Assembly (NCBI GenBank): GCA_947252975.1
Contig: CAMXWX010000006.1
Location: 1 to 36,613 of the forward strand
Origin: an uncultured Gardnerella sp.
GTDB taxonomy: Bacteria; Actinomycetota; Actinomycetes; Actinomycetales; Bifidobacteriaceae
Direction of reading: 5' to 3'
DNA: 36,613 nucleotides
Below, one piece after another: positions 25,587 to 34,000 of the stretch (positions are counted from its first letter, which is position 1; each line of letters starts with the position of its first letter). The translations under genes and the position numbers were made by a program. Under the pieces are notes generated by a model. It was not told where the DNA came from and did no database searches. It saw nothing but the letters and a program-made list of their open reading frames with translations.

Positions 25587-26446
25587 ATGTCTAATGCGTC
25601 AAATATTAAAAAAGATACTATTACAGCAAAAGGCTTTACTATTCAGGTTTATACGGAAGATTTTAGAAATGATTACGTTAGTTTAACCGATATTGCGAGA
25701 TATAAAAACAAAGAAGAGCCTAAAGATGTTGTTAAAAACTGGCTGAGAGTGAAGAATACTATTGAGTTCTTGGGATTGTGGGAGAGTATTAACAATCCGA
25801 ATTTTAAAGGGGTCGAATTCGACTCCTTTAAGAAGAGGCTGGTTCTAATGCTTTTACTTTATCTCCTAAAAGATGGGTAGAATCAACAAATGCTATTGGC
25901 ATAGTTTCCAAATCTGGTAAGTATGGTGGAACTTACGCTCATAAAGATATAGCATTTAAGTTTGCAGCTTGGATTTCAGCAGAATTTGAACTATATATTA
26001 TCAAAGATTATCAAAGACTTAAATCTGATGAGAACTCAAGGCTTTCGCTGAATTGGAATTTGAATCGTGAGATTTCGAAGATTAATTACAAGATTCATAC
26101 GGATGCTATTAAAGAATATTTGTTGAAGGATTTGACTCCTGAGCAGTTGATGTATAAGTATGCAAATGAAGCAGATTTGTTAAATGTTGCACTGTTTAAT
26201 AAGACTGCTAAGCAATGGAGAGACGCAAATCCTAAGTCAAAAGGCAACATTCGAGACGAGGCGAGTATTAATGAGCTTCTGGTATTGGCGAATATGGAAA
26301 GCTATAACGCTGTTTTGATTTCTAAGGGTTTGCCACAGGCGGATCGAATGGTGGAACTTAGGAATTTGGCACGAACGCAGATTTTATCTTTTGAGAATTT
26401 GAATAATTCTGGAATAAAGAGTTTGGATTCCGTGCTAAAAAATTGA
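25587..26446 (+). pseudogene. KilA-N domain protein gene with a one-base frameshift
   Basis: GGGGG precedes ATG 25587. The first frame encodes a KilA-N domain (YVSLTDIARYKN, WLRVKNTIEFLGLWE, FNNPNFKGVEF-like) but ends at 25880 after a nonsense tail. From about 25838 the +2 frame continues the same protein (GSNAFTLSPKRWVESTNAIG, GGTYAHKDIAFKFAAWISAEF, then a C-terminal domain) to the stop at 26444-26446. One extra G in AAGAGG (making AAGGAGG) near 25836 would restore a 286-residue protein. KilA-N proteins are phage or mobile-element DNA-binding factors. The break may be a real mutation or a sequencing error. Confidence 0.85.
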
Positions 26447-26498
26447 GTTTAATCACTTTTTAATTCTGCGCTTAATGCTGAGATTTACATCGTTTTTG

Positions 26499-26634
26499 TG
26501 CGCTCCGACCTGCCTTTTCGCTTAGAGCGTAGCGCGAAAAGGCAATTCGGAGCGCTGAGCTTGCTTAAGGTTGAAAGCACAGTGTGCTTTCAACGCAAGC
26601 GAAGACGTTCGCGCGCTGTAACGCGCGAACGAAC
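26499..26634 (+). repeat. Structured intergenic repeat, copy C
   Basis: The outer stem GCGCTCCGA/TCGGAGCGC (26500-26508 and 26547-26555) encloses an 11-bp stem TGCCTTTTCGC/GCGAAAAGGCA (26511-26521 and 26534-26544) with loop TTAGAGCGTAGC. Stem GCTTGC/GCAAGC (26559-26564 and 26595-26600) encloses a 12+1+12 palindrome GTTGAAAGCACA-G-TGTGCTTTCAAC (26570-26594). The last stem is CGTTCGCGCG/CGCGCGAACG (26606-26615 and 26622-26631). No T-run follows. An open frame of about 60 codons crosses it, but the related copy D breaks that frame while keeping the pairing. Confidence 0.88.
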
Positions 26635-26880
26635 TAAGTATTCTCGTGTCGCCCTTTGCGCTTTCTGTAGTGCTTTTGTAAATCTGTAGTGCGTTTGTAT
26701 CATAATCCGATTTTTTGCTGCTTGCATCGGCTTACCCGATAGCTGAACTTGGAAGTGGGTTTTCGGGAGTGAACTAGTTTTGCGGAGTTTGGAAGTAGGC
26801 TTCTGACTTTTGCTAGTTTGCTAGTTTGCTGATTTGTGCAAAGTTTGTGTAAAAATGACGCGTGTTTTTGCGTGAAAATA
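26635..26880. other. Intergenic region with degenerate R2-like repeats
   Basis: No gene is visible. TAGTGCTTTTGTAAATC and TAGTGCGTTTGTATCATAA occur in tandem at about 26669-26704. They are followed by TCATAATCCGA, as also seen after copy B (19751). Degenerate R2 relatives with GGAAGT and ACTAGTTTTGC occur at about 26750-26830. The same order (structured repeat, TAGTGCG motif, ATAATCCGA) appears on both sides of the helicase island. Confidence 0.55.
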
Positions 26881-26911
26881 TTGATTTTTGCCTACGGGGG
26901 GGGGGTATTCT
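26881..26911 (+). promoter_or_regulatory. Putative phase-variable promoter with a G10 tract
   Basis: TTGATT (26881-26886) and TATTCT (26906-26911) flank a 19-base spacer that includes ten consecutive G residues (26896-26905). A spacer of 19 is longer than the optimum, and loss of two G would give 17. Slippage could therefore switch expression of the surface protein at 27023, a mechanism known from Neisseria porins. A second, weaker promoter candidate downstream is TATTAT (26964-26969). If that one is the true promoter, the tract would lie upstream of it. Confidence 0.55.
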
Positions 26912-27022
26912 AATTACTGATAGTCCATGTTTTAGGGTTTAGATTGCTGTAATACTGCGACTGTATTATGCAATCGCGTTCTTCGCACGCTTATACGTGA
27001 GAAGGAAGAAGAAAGGAAGATC

Positions 27023-28702
27023 ATGTTAAATAAGAAAGTGATTGCTGGCATTGCTACCGCATCTATTGTTGCGGCTTGCGGATTTGGTAGCTTCGCGTTC
27101 GCTGAAGAAGTTCCTAATAATCCTCCAAAGCCAGCCCCAGTAACTACTCCAACCGTTAAGCCTGAAGATGATATTTATGGTTCTGGTTCTGAATGGGACC
27201 AGCTCCAGAATACTGAAAATGAGTATGATAATTATTACGACCAAATGTATAACACTCATACTAAGTATGGTAATGGAGATAAGCCATTGCCAAAGTTCGT
27301 CCCTCACATGTTTGATGAGGACCATGATCCGAACGGTAATGACACTAAGCCAGAGATTCCAGACGAGCATAAGAATCCTCAGACTCCTCCAGCTCCACAG
27401 CCAAAGGTTGACACTACTAAGGAAGATGCTGAGTTTAAGGCGGCTCAAGATTTAGCTAACCAGAAGGCTCAGAACGCGTTGCTCATGAAGCAGATTGCCG
27501 AAGGTAGTGTTAAAGCCTTGCAAGAAAAGGTTAATAAGGCTACTGGTGCTGAAAAGACAAAGCTTCAAGAACAGTTGGAAAACGCTCAAAAGATTGCCAC
27601 TGCTTTCAGCGAGTTGAATGATAAGGCTACGAGCGTGGCTAAGGCTTACACTCAGGCTGCAACTATTCGCGGCGATGTTAAGGCTCTTGAAGGTCAAGTT
27701 GCGACCGCTCAAGCAAAGTTTGACGAGTTGGCAAAGCAACAGACTGGCCCGTCTGGTTCCGAAGCTTATAATAAGGCTGCTGAGGAGCTTGGAAAGTTGC
27801 AGAAGCAGCTCAAGAGCAAGAAGAATCTTCTCGAGGCTGCTAATAAGGGTGTAACTAAGGCTGAAGAAACGCTTGTAAAGCAGGAAACTAAGGTTCAAGA
27901 AGTTCAGAATCCTAAGAAGTAAGACCCTCAGGCACCAAAGTTTAACGTTCATGACGTTCTCGCCAATGTTAATGGTGATAAGGTTGCTGACTATAAGTTG
28001 ACTCCAGCTGATGTGAGCGAGCTTGTTGGTGAAAAGAAGAATACAGATCCAGTTGTTCCACCAGCTCCAAAGCCAGTGACTCCAACTCCAAAGCCAGTGA
28101 ATCCTGTGGAACCAGACCATACGACTCCGTCTAATCCTTCAACTCCATCGGATGATACTCCATCTTCGACTCCGTCTGTAACAACTCCATCCGCTTCGAC
28201 TCCTGCTGGCGCATCTCAGTCTGCTCCTGCTGCTGGTGTTCCTGCGGCTCCTGCTTCTGTTGCTGACTTGTTGCCTGCTTTGAAGGGCATGATTACGGCT
28301 GGTGCTAATAATGTTGTTGTTGCTGGCGTTGTGAACAGGGTGACTTTGAGTATTTCTAACCAGGCGTTCCTTGATCGCTTGAACCGTGATGGTTCTGCTA
28401 AGGCTTATGCGTTCATTTACTCTAGCCCACGTCTTCTTAAGGGTGCTGATGGTACTAATTATGTGACTGTTCGCTTGGTTAATGGTAAGCCTCAGTTTGA
28501 TGCCATGTTCCCAGCTGGTTATTCTGGCAAGCATACGGTTGTTCTTGTTGATGAGCAGGGCAATCAGCTTGGTTGGACTAACATTACTGTGAAGAGTGGT
28601 GTTAGTGGTTTGCCTAATAGTGGTGTTGGTGTTGCTTTGACTGCTTTGGCTGCTAGCGTTTTGGCTGGTGCTGGTGCAGCGTTCCGTAAGATTCGCCGCT
28701 AA
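27023..28702 (+). pseudogene. LPXTG-type coiled-coil surface protein interrupted by an in-frame stop
   Basis: Both halves are in one frame, separated only by TAA at 27920-27922. Without that stop the product would be 559 residues. The N-terminal half has a signal peptide (cleavage about AFA-EE, residue 27) and a Pro/Asp-rich segment. A long alpha-helical coiled coil (about 130-298) follows. After the stop come a Pro/Thr/Ser-rich wall-spanning region (PKPVTPTPKPV), a folded C-terminal domain (about 415-520) and a sorting signal. That signal comprises LPNSG, a hydrophobic segment and the basic tail RKIRR. As read, the product would be secreted but unanchored (299 residues). AAGGAAG precedes the ATG. 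The stop may be a mutation, an error or, less likely, read through. A terminator follows at 28762. Confidence 0.85.
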
Positions 28703-28761
28703 GCTATTTGGCTGTGTTTAGCTCTGAATGGTGCTGAACGCGTAGAAGCTATATATATGAT

Positions 28762-28798
28762 AAAGGCCTTTGTGTGTAATGCGCGCAAGGGCCTTTTT
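28762..28798 (+). terminator. Rho-independent terminator after the surface protein
   Basis: AAAGGCC/GGCCTTT (28762-28768 and 28790-28796), extended inward by TTTG and G-C pairs, is followed by a T-run to 28798. Confidence 0.85.
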
Positions 28799-28901
28799 GT
28801 ATGCTTTTTACATGCTTTGCGCCAATTTGCATTAGGCTTTTTGCATGCTTTGATTAGTTCGATTAGCCATATTTTGATAATCTCTGGCACAATGTGATAA
28901 C

Positions 28902-28917
28902 ATTTCGTATACGAAAT
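28902..28917 (+). promoter_or_regulatory. Palindromic operator upstream of the ribbon-helix-helix gene
   Basis: ATTTCGTATACGAAAT is a perfect 16-base palindrome four bases before the AGGAG ribosome-binding site (28921-28925). A TTGATA (28874-28879) lies at a suitable distance upstream to be the -35. The position is typical of an autoregulatory site, so the downstream DNA-binding protein is the likely ligand (inference). Confidence 0.65.
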
Positions 28918-28930
28918 ATTAGGAGTGATT

Positions 28931-29218
28931 ATGGCTAATTTTCGCGGTGAAGGTGGCGTTGACGTTACCGATGAAATGCTTGATAAATGGGAAAATGATG
29001 CTGAAAAAGGCATATATCATGGAAAAGCTGGTAATTTACGTATTAAAAAGCCGCTTGGCAGACCGCCTCTTTATGAAGAAGCTATGCTGCCTATAACTTT
29101 CCGCATATCTGCTGAAGATGCAGAGGCTCTAAAGGCTTCTGCTGATAAGCAGGGTGTGAAAGTTGGGGACGTTGTTCGAGAAGCGTGCAAACTGCTTCTT
29201 GCTAGGCAAGCACGATGA
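28931..29218 (+). CDS. Ribbon-helix-helix (CopG/antitoxin-like) protein, paralogue 1
   Basis: ATG 28931 is chosen because AGGAG lies five bases upstream; a GTG at 28925 would put the start inside that site. The 95-residue protein has an N-terminal segment VDVTDEMLDKWENDAEKGIY and the stretch LGRPPLYEEAMLPITFRI. A C-terminal ribbon-helix-helix pattern follows (ITFRISAEDAEALKASADKQ, then VGDVVREACKLLLARQ). Such proteins are antitoxins or small repressors. No toxin gene is next to it. The next gene encodes a relative, and the palindrome upstream suggests autoregulation. Confidence 0.75.
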   Translation: MANFRGEGGVDVTDEMLDKWENDAEKGIYHGKAGNLRIKKPLGRPPLYEEAMLPITFRISAEDAEALKASADKQGVKVGDVVREACKLLLARQAR

Positions 29219-29260
29219 TTGCAAAGTGTTGTGATTGCTTAGCTTTTAATATGTCGCTTG

Positions 29261-29301
29261 TTTTTTTTTTTAACGCTTGAGAACAATGCAATACTTATAA
29301 T
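29261..29301 (+). promoter_or_regulatory. Promoter region with T11 tract upstream of paralogue 2
   Basis: A perfect TATAAT (29296-29301) lies 52 bases before the next start. The nearest -35-like TTGAGA (29277-29282) is only 13 bases away, which is short. Eleven T residues (29261-29271) sit just upstream and may act as an UP-type element or be length-variable. Confidence 0.5.
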
Positions 29302-29352
29302 TCATGCGAATCGGCTTACAAAAGGATTTTTACAAGAGATAAGGGATGCAAG

Positions 29353-29643
29353 ATGAGTAGGAATACGTATACGGCAGAAAATGGATTCGTTATTACAGAC
29401 GATATTGTTGATAAGTGGGCTGCAGAAGCGGAAGGCAATTTTTCTGGTGCTGCTGTTACAGAGTTTTCTGGAAGAGCTTGGGAAGATGAGACTCAGCCAT
29501 TGAAGCCGCGTACTGTTAGGTTAAGTGATACTGTTTGGCATTTAATCGAAGATGATGCGAAGCGCAGAAAGATGACTGTGAGTGCGTGGACTAGAAAAGC
29601 TATACTTAACGAATTGTCTAATGAGCTAGCGTCGCAAAGGTAG
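29353..29643 (+). CDS. Ribbon-helix-helix (CopG/antitoxin-like) protein, paralogue 2
   Basis: This 96-residue protein shares the N-terminal pattern 'G-x-VTD-x(2)-(V/L)DKW-x(2)-(D/E)AE' with paralogue 1. It has its own C-terminal ribbon-helix-helix pattern: LKPRTVRLSDTVWHLIEDDA, then MTVSAWTRKAILNEL. The strand PRTVRLSD would insert in the DNA major groove. It is preceded by GGGATGCAAG. No toxin gene neighbours it, and the next gene is on the opposite strand beyond structured repeat D. The pair may be two small regulators or orphan antitoxins. Confidence 0.75.
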   Translation: MSRNTYTAENGFVITDDIVDKWAAEAEGNFSGAAVTEFSGRAWEDETQPLKPRTVRLSDTVWHLIEDDAKRRKMTVSAWTRKAILNELSNELASQR

Positions 29644-29655
29644 CTGTGCGCTTTT

Positions 29656-29791
29656 TGCGCTCCGACATGCCTTCGCGCTTAAAGCGTAGCGCGCGAAGGT
29701 AATTCGGAGCGCTGAGCTTGCTTAAAGTTGAAAGCACGGTGTGCTTTCAACGCAAGCGAAGGCGTTAGCGCGCTTAGGCCGCGCTAACGAC
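29656..29791 (+). repeat. Structured intergenic repeat, copy D
   Basis: It has the same layout as copy C. The outer stem is GCGCTCCGA/TCGGAGCGC (29657-29665 and 29704-29712). The inner 11-bp stem TGCCTTCGCGC/GCGCGAAGGTA (29668-29678 and 29691-29701) has loop TTAAAGCGTAGC. Stem GCTTGC/GCAAGC (29716-29721 and 29752-29757) encloses GTTGAAAGCAC/GTGCTTTCAAC (29727-29737 and 29741-29751). The last stem is CGTTAGCGCG/CGCGCTAACG (29763-29772 and 29780-29789). Relative to copy C, two base pairs in the inner stem and two in the last stem have changed on both sides. It lies between convergent genes. Confidence 0.88.
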
Positions 29792-29832
29792 GCGACACGC
29801 TGTGAATCAGCTACAAAATGCGGGAGAATTAG

Positions 29833-30774
29833 TCACCCTAAAACTGCTGCGATTAGCGCAATAAAAATCGGACTCGTAATAGTAGAAAACAGGATTCCGT
29901 CGCGCGCAAAACTCAAGCCAACATTGTATCGTGCAGCGTAATTGTACACGTTCTGACCAGTCGGAAGAGCCGCCAGAACAACGCATGCGTAGAGCGTAGC
30001 ACCTCTAAAGCCCATAACAAAATAAGCCAGCAAAAACGCAACAATTGGCATAATCAGATTTTTAAGAATCGCAACCGTCGCAATCGCAGCGCGATTAGAA
30101 TCCTTTTGTAGCGGCTTGCTGCCGTAAAGCGACATTCCAAAAGCCATCAAAATCATAGGAACCGCGGAATCGCCAATCATCTTGATTGGATCATAGAGAA
30201 AATTCGGAACAGGGAAATATCCAACTTTTGCGGAAATTGCCGAAATAATAATTCCTCCAAGCGACCCGATTAAAAGTGGCTGTTTAAGCGGCTGCTGAGT
30301 AATGCGCTTAAGCGAGCACTTTCCAGTAGTTGTAACGTCTAAAACCGTTAGTGCAACAGGCGTAAAAACAGCTTGCTGCATAACTAAAATCGGTGCAACA
30401 AGCGCGGGATTTCCAAGAATATAAGTTGCAACAGGCAAGCCAATGTTGTTCGAGTTTAAGTAAAGCGAGTTAAGCGCGCCAATTGTGCAATCCGCTGCAG
30501 GAAGGTGGAAGAACAGGCGATTAAGCAAGATGAACGCGATTCCAACAATCATTGCGGAGAAAAACGCAACAAAAATTGACGAGTGGAAAATCTCAAAAAT
30601 TGGCTCTTTTGCAAGTATTGCAAACATTAAACAAGGACTTGAAACAAAAAAGCTTACGCGATTAAGCACCATTTGTGCTTGCGATCCGCCGATGCGAAGA
30701 CGCGCGGTTACGTAGCCTGCGGCAATTACGATGCCGATTACGCAAAAGCCTTGCATAGCGCTGATTAAACCCAT
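29833..30774 (-). CDS. AEC-family (auxin efflux carrier-like) transporter
   Basis: This 313-residue integral membrane protein has about ten hydrophobic helices in two repeats of five. AEC-family features are present: NSLYLNSNNIGLPVATYILG in the first half and LAALPTGQNVYNYAARYNV in the second. Bacterial members export or import organic acids such as malate; the substrate cannot be told from sequence. It is the only clear minus-strand gene in the window and runs toward the ribbon-helix-helix genes, diverging from rne. Confidence 0.9.
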   Translation of the reverse strand: MGLISAMQGFCVIGIVIAAGYVTARLRIGGSQAQMVLNRVSFFVSSPCLMFAILAKEPIFEIFHSSIFVAFFSAMIVGIAFILLNRLFFHLPAADCTIGALNSLYLNSNNIGLPVATYILGNPALVAPILVMQQAVFTPVALTVLDVTTTGKCSLKRITQQPLKQPLLIGSLGGIIISAISAKVGYFPVPNFLYDPIKMIGDSAVPMILMAFGMSLYGSKPLQKDSNRAAIATVAILKNLIMPIVAFLLAYFVMGFRGATLYACVVLAALPTGQNVYNYAARYNVGLSFARDGILFSTITSPIFIALIAAVLG

Positions 30775-30872
30775 GCAAACGATTTTAGCGCTGATTTTGC
30801 GATTGGGGTAATGCGAAATTGACTTTTAAGAGCGTATGTTGTTTGACGTTGCAATATGGCATACTAGAGAAC

Positions 30873-31060
30873 GGTGGCGCTGCAAGCCGCCAAAGCATTC
30901 GACGGCGTCGATCCCCTCGCGCGTTTTATCGCATGATTTTAATCGAGGCAGGTGTCCGCTGTCGCGCAGCTAGACTTTATTAACAGCCCGAGGGGTGGCT
31001 CGCACAAGCGTGCCCATTCCAGGCTAAGAGCGCGAGACGATTGCAGCGTTTCGCTAGGAG
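30873..31060 (+). ncRNA. Structured 5' leader of the RNase E/G gene
   Basis: In the roughly 290-base gap before the coding region several stems can be drawn: GGTGGC/GCCGCC (30873-30878 and 30886-30891), CGAC/GTCG (30900-30910) and a long-range CCCCTCG/CGAGGGG (30913-30919 and 30989-30995). The last encloses GCTG/CAGC (30958-30961 and 30967-30970). A further stem is GGC-T-CGC/GCG-T-GCC around 30998-31013. The leader ends in the ribosome-binding site AGGAG (31056-31060). In other bacteria RNase E regulates its own mRNA through its leader; the same here is an inference. Confidence 0.5.
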
Positions 31061-31064
31061 CATT

Positions 31065-34000
31065 GTGCCCAGAGTAACGCGAGAAAGCTTCAACGTATTT
31101 GAAGCAGACGATAATAAAAAAGATAAAAATGAAAATGCTAATTCTAGTGCTAGCGAGAATGCTGGTGCTGATTCTAGCGTGAATTCTAATGCTAGCGTAA
31201 ATCCTAATGCTACTTCCGCTAGAGTTGGCGGCGTTGTTAATGTTGTTTCGGGCTCTAAAGATGCTGCTAACGGCGTGCGTCGCAGGCGCGCTGGAAGGCG
31301 TGTAGTTAGAGTTGCAGGTGCTGCTGGCGAATCGATGAAGTTGCACGTTGAAGGCGGAGATACTCAAGATTTGCGCTCTGGAGTAGCGGCGGCGGATTCT
31401 GCGCCTTTTGTTGCGGATTCTGCGGCAGATAGTTCTTATACACAGCAGCAATCTCAAGCACATTTGCGACCAATAACATCGCTTTTGTTCCAAGAGCCAG
31501 TTTTGCCTCAGCGCGAGCATTCTGCTGAAAGCCGCGATGCGGATTCGGATTACGAAGATTCAAGCAGTAATAAGCGCGATTCGCACAGCCGTCGTGATTC
31601 GCGAGATTCGCGAGATTCTCGCAGTAAAGACGATAGTAGGCGAAATAGCCGCGAGTCGCGTAATAATCGCAAGTCAACAGACAATAGTTTAGATTTTAGC
31701 GAATCATTTGAAAACAAAGACGATTTTAGTGAAGACACAAATCGCAATTCTAAAAAATCGCGTAAGACTCGCTCGAGCAAGTCTTCTGCAAAAGCTAAAG
31801 GCAGCCGCGAGAGTTTTGACGAGAATTATGATTTGCAAGATGACGATACGCAATTGATTCGCGTGCGTTCTAGAGCAAATCGAGACGAGAAAAACGCTCA
31901 AATTGAGCGAGATAAGAATGCAAATCAAGATGAATCGCAAGCAAGTGAGCGCGGCGAGTATGGAATCCAAAATGGCAGAAAATCGCGCAAAAATCGCAGA
32001 CTTAACGCTGCAGAGCGCAGAGCTGCTGCCGAAGTTGAGCAAATCGAAGAAGACCTTGAATACGACGATATAACTTACGCTCCAATCGAAAATCGTAAAG
32101 CTGGAAAAGCCTCTAGAAGACTTGACTATGGCGATTTTGAGGATGACTTTAGTGACGAATCTGCTCGTAGTCGCGTTGATAGTGCTGACAACTTTTATAG
32201 CGCTGATAACGCAGATCGAGCAGATAGTGCAGATCGCGCTGATCGCGCAGATTCAAATGAAGTCTATGCAAAAGAATCCGATTTGCAAGACGACGAGGAT
32301 GGCGTTATAACAAGGCGCAGGCGTCGCAGGCGCTCCTCTAGAGTAGATAGGGCAGATAATGCCAATAAATCTGCAGAATCCGAGGATTCTTCCTTTAACT
32401 CGGCATCAAGCAAGTACAGCGTAGACGAAATTGAGGTTTCTCAAGAAGACCGCGATTTGATTCCAGACCCAGAAGAATTGCGATCTCAAGACGAAGAAGT
32501 TTACACGCGTAGGCGCAGGCGTCGCAGATCCAAGATTGCAGATGATTCAAGCACGATCGAATCGCGATTTGACTCTTCGGATACGGATTCGCAAAGTCGA
32601 AGGTCTAGAAAACAGCAATATATTGACGAAATCACGGATATTGAAGGCTCCACAAGGCTTGAAGCCAAAAAGCAGCGCCGCCGCGATAATCGTAGGGAGC
32701 GCAACCGCCAGAACTTGCTTATGGAGCAAGACTTTTTGGCAAGGCGTGAAAACGTTGACAGACTTATGGTTGTGCGCGAGCGCGATCGTCACACGCAAAT
32801 ATCTGTAATCGAAGACAACATTCTTGTAGAGCATTACGTTTCCGACATTCAAGAAGTTGCAACCGTTGGAAACATTTACCTTGGCCGCGTGCAAAACGTG
32901 CTGCCAAGCATGGAGGCTGCGTTCGTAGACATTGGTCAGGCTAGAAACGGCGTGCTTTACGCTGGCGAAGTCAACTGGGATACAACCAGGCTAGAAGGTC
33001 AGCCGCGAAGAATGGAGCTTGCTTTTAAGGCGGGAGACCCTGTTTTAGTGCAGGTTACTAAGGACCCTATAGGCCATAAGGGTGCGCGACTAACATCGCA
33101 AGTAACGCTTGCTGGAAGGTTCTTGGTGTTGGTGCCGTCTGGAGCGATGACGGGCGTAAGTCGCAAGCTATCCGACCGAGAGCGCAGCAGACTTCGCGCA
33201 ATCGTAAGCAAAATCGCGCCTAAAGACATGGGCATAATCATTAGAACTGCTGCCGATGGTGCTAGTGAAGATGCGATTGAAAAAGACCTTGAGTCGCTTG
33301 TAAAGCAATGGGATCGTATAGAAGCAAAGCGCCAGGAATTCTTGCACGGAAAGCGTCCAAAGTTGCTGCAAGGTGAGCCAGACGTTGCGATTCGCGTTGT
33401 TAGAGACATTTTTAACGACGACTTCCAAAAGATGATTGTGGAAGGCAAGGGCGCGTACGACCGCATTTGCGAATACTTGGAGATGATGGCGCCTGATTTG
33501 CGAAGCAAGATTGAGTACTGGGATCCTGCAGAGCATGAAGGTAAAGACGTGTTTGACAAGTGGCAAATCGACAGCCAGCTTAGAAAGGGCATGGGGCGCC
33601 AGGTTTATCTTCCTGCAGGCGGTTCGATTGTTATTGACCGAACGGAAGCAATGACAACGATTGACGTGAACACGGGTCGTTTTATTGGCCGCGGAAAGTC
33701 TTTGGAAGAGACTGTGACTCGTTGCAATTTGGAAGCTTCCGAAGAGATTGCGCGCCAGCTGCGACTTCGCGATATTGGCGGCATGGTTATGATCGACTAC
33801 GTAGACATGGTTATGCCAGCAAACCGCGATCTTGTTTTGCGCCGTCTTGTTGAGTGCCTTGCGCGCGACCGCACAAAGCACCAAGTTGCGGAAGTTACGT
33901 CTCTTGGTCTTGTGCAAATGACGCGTAAGCGCGTTGGCCAGGGGCTTGTTGAGGCGTTCTCGGAGGAGTGCCCAACGTGCAAAGGCCGCGGGTTTATTCT

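Noticed and set aside
26498..26689. Small plus-strand open frame over structured repeat C
   Set aside because: It coincides with the hairpin element. The homologous copy D carries a stop and a frame change while keeping base pairing, so protein coding is unlikely.
27920..27922. Selenocysteine or programmed recoding at the stop in the surface protein
   Set aside because: The stop is TAA, not TGA, and I see no associated hairpin or slippery sequence. A point mutation or sequencing error is simpler.
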